From positions 1 through 5,954 of the forward strand of contig CAYPIE010000182.1 in NCBI GenBank assembly GCA_964410665.1: a stretch of DNA of 5,954 bases, given 5' to 3'. Source of the DNA: CAYPIE01 sp964410665. GTDB lineage: Bacteria; Planctomycetota; Planctomycetia; Gemmatales; Gemmataceae. Below the pieces are notes generated by a model. The model did no database searches and was not told where the DNA came from. It saw nothing but the letters and a program-made list of their open reading frames with translations. Of the stretch, positions 1 through 5,152 are shown piece by piece (positions within the stretch are counted from its first letter, which is position 1; every line of letters begins with the position of its first letter). The position numbers were made by a program, and so were the translations under genes.

Positions 1-32
1 CGCTGGCGGAGGTCGTCACTATAGGCTTTCAT
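1..32 (-). CDS. IS630-family transposase, N-terminal fragment running off the left edge
   Basis: On the minus strand an ATG at 32-30 opens the reading MKAYSDDLRQ before the window ends. This closely resembles the usual opening of IS630/Tc1-mariner-type transposases ('M-x-AYS-x-DLR-x-RV'), whose N-terminus is a helix-turn-helix that binds the element's ends. A GAGGA ribosome-binding site lies seven bases upstream of the ATG, which supports a real start. Only ten codons are visible, so catalytic residues and integrity cannot be judged. The upstream region (33-142) should hold one terminal inverted repeat of the element, but with a single end in view it cannot be defined. An unrelated gene with a similar start is possible. 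Confidence 0.55.
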   Translation of the reverse strand, partial: MKAYSDDLRQ

Positions 33-43
33 CGGCGAGTCCT

Positions 44-88
44 CGGGTTGGTCGGCGGGTGCAGAGTTGTTAGAATACAACCAACCCG
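44..88. repeat. 9-bp inverted repeat upstream of the IS630-like start
   Basis: CGGGTTGGT (44-52) is matched perfectly by ACCAACCCG (80-88). A second, competing short stem inside it pairs GTTGT (66-70) with ACAAC (77-81). The structure sits just upstream of the transposase start at 32. It could be a subterminal transposase-binding site of the IS element or a leader stem-loop limiting transposase expression. The pairing is directly visible; the role is inferred. Confidence 0.4.
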
Positions 89-142
89 CAAACGCTACAA
101 TACCCTGAGGACCGCTCTAGTAGCCCATGCACACACAATAGG

Positions 143-451
143 TTAGCCAGCTTTCCAAGCTGTCGAGTTGTTGGACGACGATCTCCCCGCTGCGATGACC
201 AGCTCGCCCGGTTGTGGCCTGGACTCGGGAACGGCATGCGCCGGGGAGCAGAGGGCGGGATTCTGGTTGCCGTTCAAGTCGCCGGCGTTGGGAACGGAGA
301 ACTCCGTTCGGGCAAACTGGGACTCGACTTCGAGCAGCAACCCGTTGTCAGCAGTGAGAATTCCGCCAGCGAATCTCGCAGTGAACGCAGAGACAGTCTG
401 CTTCTCCAACCGGTCTAAAACGAGATGCTGTCCCTTGACCCCCCGAGTCAT
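143..451 (-). pseudogene. 102-codon ORF with an IS1380-like transposase N-terminus, probably a truncated remnant
   Basis: The ORF starts with ATG at 451-449, preceded by AAGGAG (458-463 on the plus strand) with a six-base spacer, the best-placed Shine-Dalgarno in the window after that of the large propeller gene. Residues about 12-41 (VLDRLEKQTVS...FAGGILTADNGLLL) resemble the opening of IS1380-family transposases, which typically read 'FSGG-x-iTSDGG-x-LLLR'. After about residue 43 the likeness stops: the expected 'DRRLGL' segment is absent and the tail is low-complexity and rich in Pro, Ser and Asn. A full IS1380 transposase is over 400 residues, so this would be a start region fused to unrelated sequence by deletion or a later insertion. 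The adjacent IS630-like element is a candidate cause. It could instead be a genuine small protein of unknown function. Confidence 0.4.
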
Positions 452-480
452 GATTCGCTCCTTGTTGAGGTGGTCCGTTT

Positions 481-493
481 GGGCCGATGGCCC
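481..493 (-). repeat. short perfect hairpin upstream of the IS1380-like ORF
   Basis: GGGCC (481-485) and GGCCC (489-493) pair perfectly around a three-base GAT loop, 30 bases before the minus-strand start at 451. In an IS element such a hairpin often blocks read-through transcription into the transposase. Here that role is inferred only from position. Confidence 0.3.
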
Positions 494-571
494 TTCACCT
501 TCACAATCGGAATCCAGGGAGCAAACCCGTAAACGAAAAATGGTTCACGTGGCGGGACTGATTTGAGGGGC

Positions 572-593
572 AGTGCACTTGTCGTAAGTGACT
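572..593. repeat. 8-bp stem-loop with one bulge
   Basis: AGT-g-CACTT (572-580) pairs with AAGTG-ACT (586-593) around the loop GTCGT, with G575 bulged. No U-run follows on either strand, so it is not a standard intrinsic terminator. It may mark the outer limit of the IS1380-like remnant, but no partner repeat is visible. Confidence 0.3.
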
Positions 594-694
594 AGCGAAG
601 ATGATCTTGCAGAGCATGGTAACGCCTCGGGGTGCCGAACGAGTCGCTACCTAGCCAGCAGCTTTAGGGGTCGTTCAGGATCCTGCACGGGTGC

Positions 695-749
695 TCGGAG
701 TCGATGGGAGGATTCAACAGAGATTCGACTTCCCTGCCACCGACTCCGA
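695..749 (-). ncRNA. long 3' stem-loop downstream of the propeller gene
   Basis: TCGGAGTCG (695-703) is the perfect reverse complement of CGACTCCGA (741-749). The stem continues with TGG (705-707) against CCA (737-739). Between these segments, position 704 against 740 is an A-C mismatch on the plus strand but a U-G wobble in minus-strand RNA. As a minus-strand transcript it is therefore a continuous 13-bp helix closed by a long, partly pairing loop. It begins 66 bases after the stop codon of the large minus-strand gene, so it probably forms in that gene's 3' untranslated region. It could be a stabilising or processing element or a second terminator; there is no U-tract. Confidence 0.4.
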
Positions 750-776
750 AAAGCAACCATGCCCAACGCTACTGCT

Positions 777-806
777 CTTCCGGTTGGGTTAAGCCCGTTC
801 CGAAAG
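777..806 (-). terminator. stem-loop eight bases after the stop of the propeller gene
   Basis: In minus-strand RNA CUUUCGG (806-800) pairs with CCGGAAG (783-777), including one U-G wobble that would be an A-C mismatch on the other strand. Inside, GGG and CCC can pair around CUUAA. The position, just past the TGA at 817-815, fits a transcription end. No run of U follows, so termination would need Rho, or the hairpin may only protect the 3' end of the message. Confidence 0.45.
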
Positions 807-814
807 TACTTGAA

Positions 815-3076
815 TCAACCGACGAACACTCCTCCCATAAAGAATTCATCAAGCGCGAAAAACGAATCCATGGGTTCAGGGGTCGAGTTGGTGAGCATCT
901 CGACCGCCAACCAACGTGTGACGGCTGGGGCCCCGCCCGGCCCGACTCCAGTGATCAGGTCCGCCTTGGCGTCGTCATCGATGTCTTTCGATGCCACACG
1001 GATGCCCCCTCGAAGATCGGGGGCGTCCGCAAAGAAGTTGGCAACTGGATGGGTGCTTACTTCGGACAGCGTGTTACCCGCCATCAATTCCGCCCCGTCG
1101 AGGATTAGAACCCTGGGACCGCCCCCTTCGCCGCTCCCGATGATAACCTCCCCGATGTTATCACCTGTGACATCCCCTCCGGCGACATAAAGCCCGTTGC
1201 GAAGATCCTCGTTGAACGCAAAGAAGTCGTCGATCAATTTCACGGGGAGCTCTCCCGGAGCAACCGGTTCGAACAACCGAGCCCCGTCGAAGACCGCGAC
1301 TCGTGGACCACCGCCATGGCCTGCGGCAATGATCAAGTCTCCGACCCCGTCACCATTGATGTCACCGACGCCAGCCCGTGCACCGCCCCGGAAGTTGATG
1401 TCCTCGATCCCGAAAAAGTCGGCCAAGGTCGCTCCACTCTTACCATCCAGCACACGAACCCGCGGACCTCCTCCCACGTCCGCGGTCACGATCACCTCAT
1501 GGACGTCATCGTTGTTGAGGTCCCCTGCAGTGAGATTCACCCCACCCATGTAGGTGTTTTCAAAGGGGTTGACCGTCCAGATCATTTCCGATGTGCTCTG
1601 ATCGTACACCTCAACGAAGGCCGGTGCCCCGGGGCCGGTGCCAGTCGCAACTTCGGCTTGCCCGTCCCCCGTCAGGTCCGCGGTGGAACTTCGAACACCG
1701 CCTGCATAATCGGACGGGATTTCAGAAACTGTGGTGAATGGATTCAAGACCACCGAGTGTTGATTGTCTGCACCGAACACCCCGACGGAGTTCTCTCCAC
1801 CGGGACCAGCAGTGACGCTATACATCCCCCCTTCGTATTGTGCGAGGAAGGCTTGATAACGATTGTCAGGATTGTCTCCTGTCGGGTCAGCGTACGAGAA
1901 AAACCCGATGTCCGAGCCGGTGTCGTTTAACGACAGGAACGGCCTTGCATCCGCCCAGACATATGCAAGTGGGATGTCATCAACCTGAGTGACTGCACCA
2001 GTGATGGTGTCGTGTCGGAACAGATGGAACTCCCCGTTGGGGTTATCCCCGGTGAGGTCCGCGGACGAAACGAATGCAGTGACCGAACCGTCCCCGCTCG
2101 TGGCAGGCTGAACGTTGGTGCCTTCCTCGGTCTGGGTGATCTGGAGAACCGTTTCCGATCCTCGATCATACCGGAAGATCTCCATATTGTGATCGGGGTT
2201 CTCCCCGGTCAGGTCTCCGTTCGTAGTGAACACCACCACCGTCCCGTCATAGTTCAACCGTGGGGCATAGCTAGTTCCGAACGAGGTGTCGGTGAGCTGA
2301 GTTGTTTTCCCGGTCAAGTGGTCGTAGTGGAAAACGTGCCGTCGATGGTCCGGGTTCTCCCCAGTCAGGTCACCGTCGGAGATGAACGCGATCGCTGACC
2401 CGTTACCACTCAAGCCCGGGGACGAATTATAGACGGGGCGAATGCCCGCGTTCGTAGTTGTGTCCGTGACCTGCGTAACCGTCCCGGTCTCGTGGTCGTA
2501 ACGGAACACCTCGGTGTTGTGGTCGGGGTTCGTACCGAGCGGGTCCGCCGTGCACATGAAGACGATCACCGAGCCATCATGATTGATCAAAGGCGTATAA
2601 CTGTTGCCGAACGAGACGTCGGTGACTTGGATAGTCTGCTCAGTCAACCGGTCGAAAAGAAATACCTCGTTGTGATGTTCCGTGTTATCCCCAGTCAGAT
2701 CGGCATTGGAGACAAATACCACTGCAGAACCGTCACCGCTCACAGACGGTGTCGTGTTGTGCAGGTAGAAGAAGTTTGGTCCAGTCTGGTATTCCGTGCG
2801 TGTGATCTGAGTGTTGCTTCCCGTCGCGTGTTCGTAGACAAAAATCTCTTGGTTGTTGTCCGCGTTCTCACCGGTCAAGTTCGAGGATGAACTGAATGCG
2901 ACAACGGCATCCTCGCCAGCGACGGAGATTGAGCTATCATATTGGTAGATATAGTCGTTGAATTGTGTAAGCTGGCTAATCATAAATGAGGGGTTAATTC
3001 GACCCTCCAACTCTTCGACAAAAATACGACCTTTCTGGTTGGTCCCAACCTGAGGGAGTTGTTTGCGATTGTTCAT
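815..3076 (-). CDS. secreted or surface two-part beta-propeller protein (PD40/TolB-like repeats plus FG-GAP repeats)
   Basis: 753 residues. The ATG at 3076-3074 has GGAGGGA (3087-3081) four bases upstream, a near-ideal start. Residues 19-30 carry FVEELEGRINPS, the 'LE-x-R-x-x-P' motif of planctomycete surface proteins; there is no classical hydrophobic signal peptide. Residues 48-421 form seven repeats of 52-60 residues of the PD40/TolB type ('DGSxVxFxSxADLTGxNPDHxxEVFxYDxxTGxxTQVTD'), enough for a seven-bladed propeller. Residues 459-723 hold five FG-GAP/integrin-type repeats with calcium-loop motifs starting at D467, D519, D572, D635 and D698. The protein ends on GGVFVG, the first strand of a sixth unit. 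Such propellers usually bind proteins or carbohydrates; no catalytic motif is visible, so a structural or adhesive surface role is the best inference. The architecture is clear; the partner is unknown. It is divergent from the protease gene and is followed by two stem-loops. Confidence 0.93.
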   Translation of the reverse strand: MNNRKQLPQVGTNQKGRIFVEELEGRINPSFMISQLTQFNDYIYQYDSSISVAGEDAVVAFSSSSNLTGENADNNQEIFVYEHATGSNTQITRTEYQTGPNFFYLHNTTPSVSGDGSAVVFVSNADLTGDNTEHHNEVFLFDRLTEQTIQVTDVSFGNSYTPLINHDGSVIVFMCTADPLGTNPDHNTEVFRYDHETGTVTQVTDTTTNAGIRPVYNSSPGLSGNGSAIAFISDGDLTGENPDHRRHVFHYDHLTGKTTQLTDTSFGTSYAPRLNYDGTVVVFTTNGDLTGENPDHNMEIFRYDRGSETVLQITQTEEGTNVQPATSGDGSVTAFVSSADLTGDNPNGEFHLFRHDTITGAVTQVDDIPLAYVWADARPFLSLNDTGSDIGFFSYADPTGDNPDNRYQAFLAQYEGGMYSVTAGPGGENSVGVFGADNQHSVVLNPFTTVSEIPSDYAGGVRSSTADLTGDGQAEVATGTGPGAPAFVEVYDQSTSEMIWTVNPFENTYMGGVNLTAGDLNNDDVHEVIVTADVGGGPRVRVLDGKSGATLADFFGIEDINFRGGARAGVGDINGDGVGDLIIAAGHGGGPRVAVFDGARLFEPVAPGELPVKLIDDFFAFNEDLRNGLYVAGGDVTGDNIGEVIIGSGEGGGPRVLILDGAELMAGNTLSEVSTHPVANFFADAPDLRGGIRVASKDIDDDAKADLITGVGPGGAPAVTRWLAVEMLTNSTPEPMDSFFALDEFFMGGVFVG

Positions 3077-3172
3077 GATGTCCCTCCATCGTACGACTCT
3101 CTGATAGTCGAGGAGTCTAAGCTCAAGAAATGCAAAACAGGAACAGGATTACAAGCAGCCAGTCTCAGTTGA

Positions 3173-3187
3173 TGTGATCGCATCACA
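3173..3187. promoter_or_regulatory. perfect dyad TGTGAT-CGC-ATCACA, candidate operator
   Basis: Six-base arms mirror each other perfectly around CGC. The half-site TGTGA is the one recognised by CRP/FNR-family regulators, but those use a six-base spacing between TGTGA and TCACA and here it is five, so the match is imperfect. It lies about 97 bases upstream of the propeller gene's ATG, a sensible place for a regulator of that gene. The symmetry is certain; the regulator is not identified. Confidence 0.35.
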
Positions 3188-3434
3188 ATCAGTTCATCTC
3201 GCCATGATCGCTCTCACAGTTAGACCCGATCTCTAAGCCGTCCTTTAAGTCTTGTCCCCCGGACTTGAGAGGGCAACGCTCACGGTGATACAGACCATCG
3301 ACTGTTTCTGAACGATAGCTTGAACGTCGATCAGCATTCATTGAGGAATGACTATCCGCAATTCTGTCCATCCATGGTTAGGATATCTCCTTGCAATAGG
3401 ATTGTCTGTCCGGAAAGAGAGTTGGTCGTTGTAA

Positions 3435-3450
3435 GGAAATGTGCATTTCC
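3435..3450. repeat. perfect 6-bp hairpin in the intergenic region
   Basis: GGAAAT (3435-3440) and ATTTCC (3445-3450) pair around GTGC. No U-run follows on either side. It lies near the middle of the divergent region and could be an operator dyad or a stem in a leader RNA. Confidence 0.3.
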
Positions 3451-3522
3451 GCAGTCAGAATTTCTCCCACATGAAATGCGACATCTTCGCGTAACACTCG
3501 TTATACGTTAGAGTTGTTTCAC

Positions 3523-3544
3523 ACTTATCTTCGATGGAGTAAGT
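3523..3544. repeat. imperfect dyad upstream of the protease gene
   Basis: ACTTA-t-CT (3523-3530) pairs with AG-TAAGT (3538-3544) around a seven-base loop, with T3528 bulged. It lies about 140 bases upstream of the protease start. It may be a leader stem or operator; the evidence is symmetry alone. Confidence 0.22.
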
Positions 3545-3585
3545 TGGTGGCTGACCAATGGACGCTCAGGGATCCGCTTGCTGAC

Positions 3586-3599
3586 GAATCGACCGATTC
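3586..3599. promoter_or_regulatory. 14-bp palindrome GAATCG-AC-CGATTC, candidate operator of the protease gene
   Basis: Perfect six-base arms flank a two-base centre, too tight for a good RNA hairpin, so a dimeric DNA-binding protein is the likelier reader. It sits 84 bases upstream of the protease ATG. Weak promoter-like hexamers bracket it: TTGCTG at 3578-3583 and TAGTAC at 3600-3605, 16 bases apart, each matching three of six sigma-70 positions. If those are the real -35 and -10, the palindrome fills the spacer, as in a repressor site. The promoter reading is speculative. Confidence 0.35.
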
Positions 3600-3666
3600 T
3601 AGTACTCCTGGCAACCCGTTCCTGGTTCCAGTAGATTGGTCGAAAGGGTATTGAAGTCATATGTAT

Positions 3667-3672
3667 GAGGAA
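3667..3672 (+). promoter_or_regulatory. ribosome-binding site choosing the ATG at 3683
   Basis: GAGGAA lies ten bases before the ATG at 3683. The in-frame ATG at 3665 overlaps this motif; its own nearest purine-rich stretch (GAAAGGG, 3642-3648) is 16 bases away, too far to work well. Starting at 3683 also places MKKY immediately before the hydrophobic core, the usual form of a signal peptide. Confidence 0.55.
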
Positions 3673-3682
3673 CAATATACCT

Positions 3683-4933
3683 ATGAAAAAGTACATGATG
3701 GTGATCGCAGGGTTAAGCAGTCTGCTATGTTGCGTGATTGCACCCGCTCAAAGTCCTCAGACACTCCTAAACGATGCGTGGAACAATTGGCAGAAGGGGA
3801 ACATCGAAGACGTCGAATCCATTGCAACCACTCTCGGCGAAACCGATGAGGCGCGCCATCTTCGCTTTCTATGTGCGTTCGTTCAAGGGAAATACGGGCA
3901 GGCCGAACAGCTGTATCGAGACATCGGCCGCACCTACAAAAAGTTGAACCAGCTTGATAAGCCGATGTTGCAAGCACTGTTGCATCAGCATCGATACGAC
4001 CATGCAGTCAAGTTTGCCAAAGCCCGATCCCTGGACAAAACGATTCAAGCCAGCGTGTCCGCGCGGGCTGAAACTCCCCTTACTGTCAGCTTGGACAAGC
4101 TCACAGTCATTCCATTTGCCAAGCATCAACTAACAGCCTACTTTCCGGCGTTCGCCACGACGCTCAATGACAAAAAGACGATTGTGCACCTCGATACAGG
4201 GGGAACCTGGCTCATAATGGGTCCTGACCGCGCAAAGAAACTCGGGATCGAACTTCAAGACGCAGGTAAAGGCTTTCACGGTCTCCAGAAGGTAAACCTC
4301 CAGCGTGGGTGGGCAAGGTCCTTGAGGCTAGGCGATGCGGTGTTGAACAACGTCCCCGTCGTCGCCATGCCAACACTGAAAGGCTCGCAGGACTTTGTCA
4401 TCTTCGGCACCAACGTGTTGCAGCAGTTCCACGCGACGATGGATTACCCGGACCAGAAACTCCTCCTCTCGCCCCGTGGACATCAAACACTGACGAACCA
4501 GCATATGCAGGTTCACAACACCAAACGAGTCGATATCCCCTTCTACATGTGGGGAGATCATTACATGTTCGTCCGGGGCAGGTTTGGAATGAACAACGAT
4601 TTGAACTTCTTCGTCGATTCCGGACTCGTCGCGCTCAATGCGGACACCGGAAAAGTGCGCCAGGCCTGCTTCACCACCACTCCCGAGTTGTACCACAAGT
4701 GGGGCGTCCAGCCTGAGGCGACAAAGCGGAAGTTTTTCGTTTGCAACCTTCCCGTATCGCTAGGCCCACTTGAACAAACCAATCAGTACTTCACGACAAC
4801 ACCGAAACCCATCCCAGGAAAACTGGGTGGCGTCCAGATCGATGGCTTGATTAGCCACGCATTCCTGAAGCAGTACGTCTGGACGATCGACTTCGATCGC
4901 ATGCGCTATGTTTTCTCGAATCCAAACCACTAA
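3683..4933 (+). CDS. exported bilobal (pepsin/retropepsin-like) aspartic protease with TPR-like N-terminal region
   Basis: 416 residues from this start (422 from the ATG at 3665). Numbering from 3665, residues 7-29 are a Sec signal peptide (MKKY, hydrophobic core, cleavage after APA). There is no lipobox. Residues 31-125 are helical and TPR-like, possibly a substrate-binding or scaffold segment. Two clan AA lobes follow. Lobe one has the catalytic HLDTGG at 175-180, then LIMG, and closes with FGTNVLQQF...TMDYPDQKLLL (247-268). Lobe two has FFVDSG at 315-320 and closes with IDGLISHAFLKQY...IDFDRMRYVF (392-416). This is the 'DG-x-IGxxFL...IDY' pattern of bacterial Asp_protease_2 domains. Having both aspartates in one chain suggests an internal pseudo-dimer able to work as a monomer, likely in the periplasm or at the surface. 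The residue after each DTG/DSG is Gly or Leu rather than the common Ala/Ser. Its substrate is unknown. It is divergent from the propeller gene. Confidence 0.88.
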   Translation: MKKYMMVIAGLSSLLCCVIAPAQSPQTLLNDAWNNWQKGNIEDVESIATTLGETDEARHLRFLCAFVQGKYGQAEQLYRDIGRTYKKLNQLDKPMLQALLHQHRYDHAVKFAKARSLDKTIQASVSARAETPLTVSLDKLTVIPFAKHQLTAYFPAFATTLNDKKTIVHLDTGGTWLIMGPDRAKKLGIELQDAGKGFHGLQKVNLQRGWARSLRLGDAVLNNVPVVAMPTLKGSQDFVIFGTNVLQQFHATMDYPDQKLLLSPRGHQTLTNQHMQVHNTKRVDIPFYMWGDHYMFVRGRFGMNNDLNFFVDSGLVALNADTGKVRQACFTTTPELYHKWGVQPEATKRKFFVCNLPVSLGPLEQTNQYFTTTPKPIPGKLGGVQIDGLISHAFLKQYVWTIDFDRMRYVFSNPNH

Positions 4934-4944
4934 TATATTCAATA
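4932..4944. repeat. left copy of a 13-bp inverted repeat
   Basis: AATATATTCAATA, overlapping the protease stop codon, is the exact reverse complement of 5750-5762. Together they bracket about 805 bases containing the broken TIGR02996/LRR gene. AT-rich sequence raises the chance of coincidence, so a terminal-repeat role is only a possibility. Confidence 0.3.
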
Positions 4945-5152
4945 TCTATCTCTTCTCGCCGGGATGGTCGCTTCAACCCAGGCTGAGACCTTCATCCAAG
5001 AGACCATCTGGTTCCAATGGAGGTCCGGGGCGAGTCACACTACCGACGCAGTTCGACCGCGATGCGACCGTCGGCCGGCACCGTCAGTGGAAAACCCCGC
5101 CCGATGCGGCGACTACCGCAACATCTCAACACATGACCACAGTACTATATCA
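4934..5152. other. unexplained region between the protease gene and the broken LRR gene
   Basis: No recognisable gene. After an AT-rich start (4932-4955) the sequence becomes GC-rich. A plus-strand frame from 4964 (IWFQWRSGASHTTDAV...) and minus-strand pieces (for example PLTVPADGRIAVELRR) have a protein-like look, but neither has a ribosome-binding site or a family I recognise. It is probably more relic sequence. The only pairing seen, GATGGTC near 4961 with GACCATC near 5003, is too widely spaced for a good terminator of the protease gene. Confidence 0.35.

Larger units (their letters stand above)
452..814. other. non-coding, hairpin-rich intergenic region
   Basis: I find no credible gene in this 363-base stretch; the ORFs crossing it lack ribosome-binding sites and recognisable protein character. 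It holds the leader of the IS1380-like ORF on the left and the 3' region of the large propeller gene on the right. The individual stem-loops at 481-493, 572-593, 695-749 and 777-806 are listed separately. The right part is probably the 3' untranslated and termination region of the minus-strand gene. Confidence 0.5.
3077..3682. other. divergent intergenic region between the propeller and protease genes
   Basis: This 606-base region separates two divergent starts and should contain both promoters. It is less GC-rich than its flanks. I see no convincing protein gene in it. Close to the propeller start is a small stem, CGACT (3094-3098) with AGTCG (3106-3110), just upstream of its ribosome-binding site. 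Four further dyads are listed separately. No sigma-70 promoter is clear enough to call for the propeller gene. The length is generous for a simple divergent promoter and leaves room for regulators or a small RNA. Confidence 0.6.

Noticed and set aside
168..566. 132-codon plus-strand ORF opposite the IS1380-like remnant.
   Set aside because: It is the antisense of the minus-strand ORF for most of its length, lacks a ribosome-binding site and has a biased Ser/Pro/Arg composition typical of shadow frames.
2190..2375. Near-identical DNA stretches (for example around 2191-2215 and 2347-2372) suggesting direct repeats.
   Set aside because: They encode the repeated DLTGENPDH turn of successive propeller blades, so they are explained by the protein repeat and are not a separate element or CRISPR.
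588..2890. Several plus-strand ORFs of 118-204 codons across the propeller gene.
   Set aside because: They are antisense shadows of a repetitive GC-rich gene; repeated blades on the minus strand create repeated open stretches on the plus strand.
3040..3055. GGTTGG-TC-CCAACC palindrome.
   Set aside because: It lies within the coding sequence for residues 8-13 of the propeller protein and its two-base centre makes it a poor hairpin; codon choice explains it well enough.
3189..3371. 60-codon minus-strand ORF in the divergent intergenic region, with AAGGAG at 3392-3387.
   Set aside because: The Shine-Dalgarno is 15 bases from this ATG, too far. The better-placed ATG at 3375 gives only seven codons. 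The product is polar, low in hydrophobic residues and resembles no family.
3700..3760. Possible lipobox (SLLCC) in the protease signal peptide.
   Set aside because: The residue before the cysteine is Leu, not Gly, Ala or Ser, so lipoprotein processing is unlikely; cleavage after APA is the better reading.
4912..4930. TTCTCGAATCC, resembling a tRNA T-loop.
   Set aside because: It lies inside the last codons of the protease gene and no cloverleaf can be built around it.
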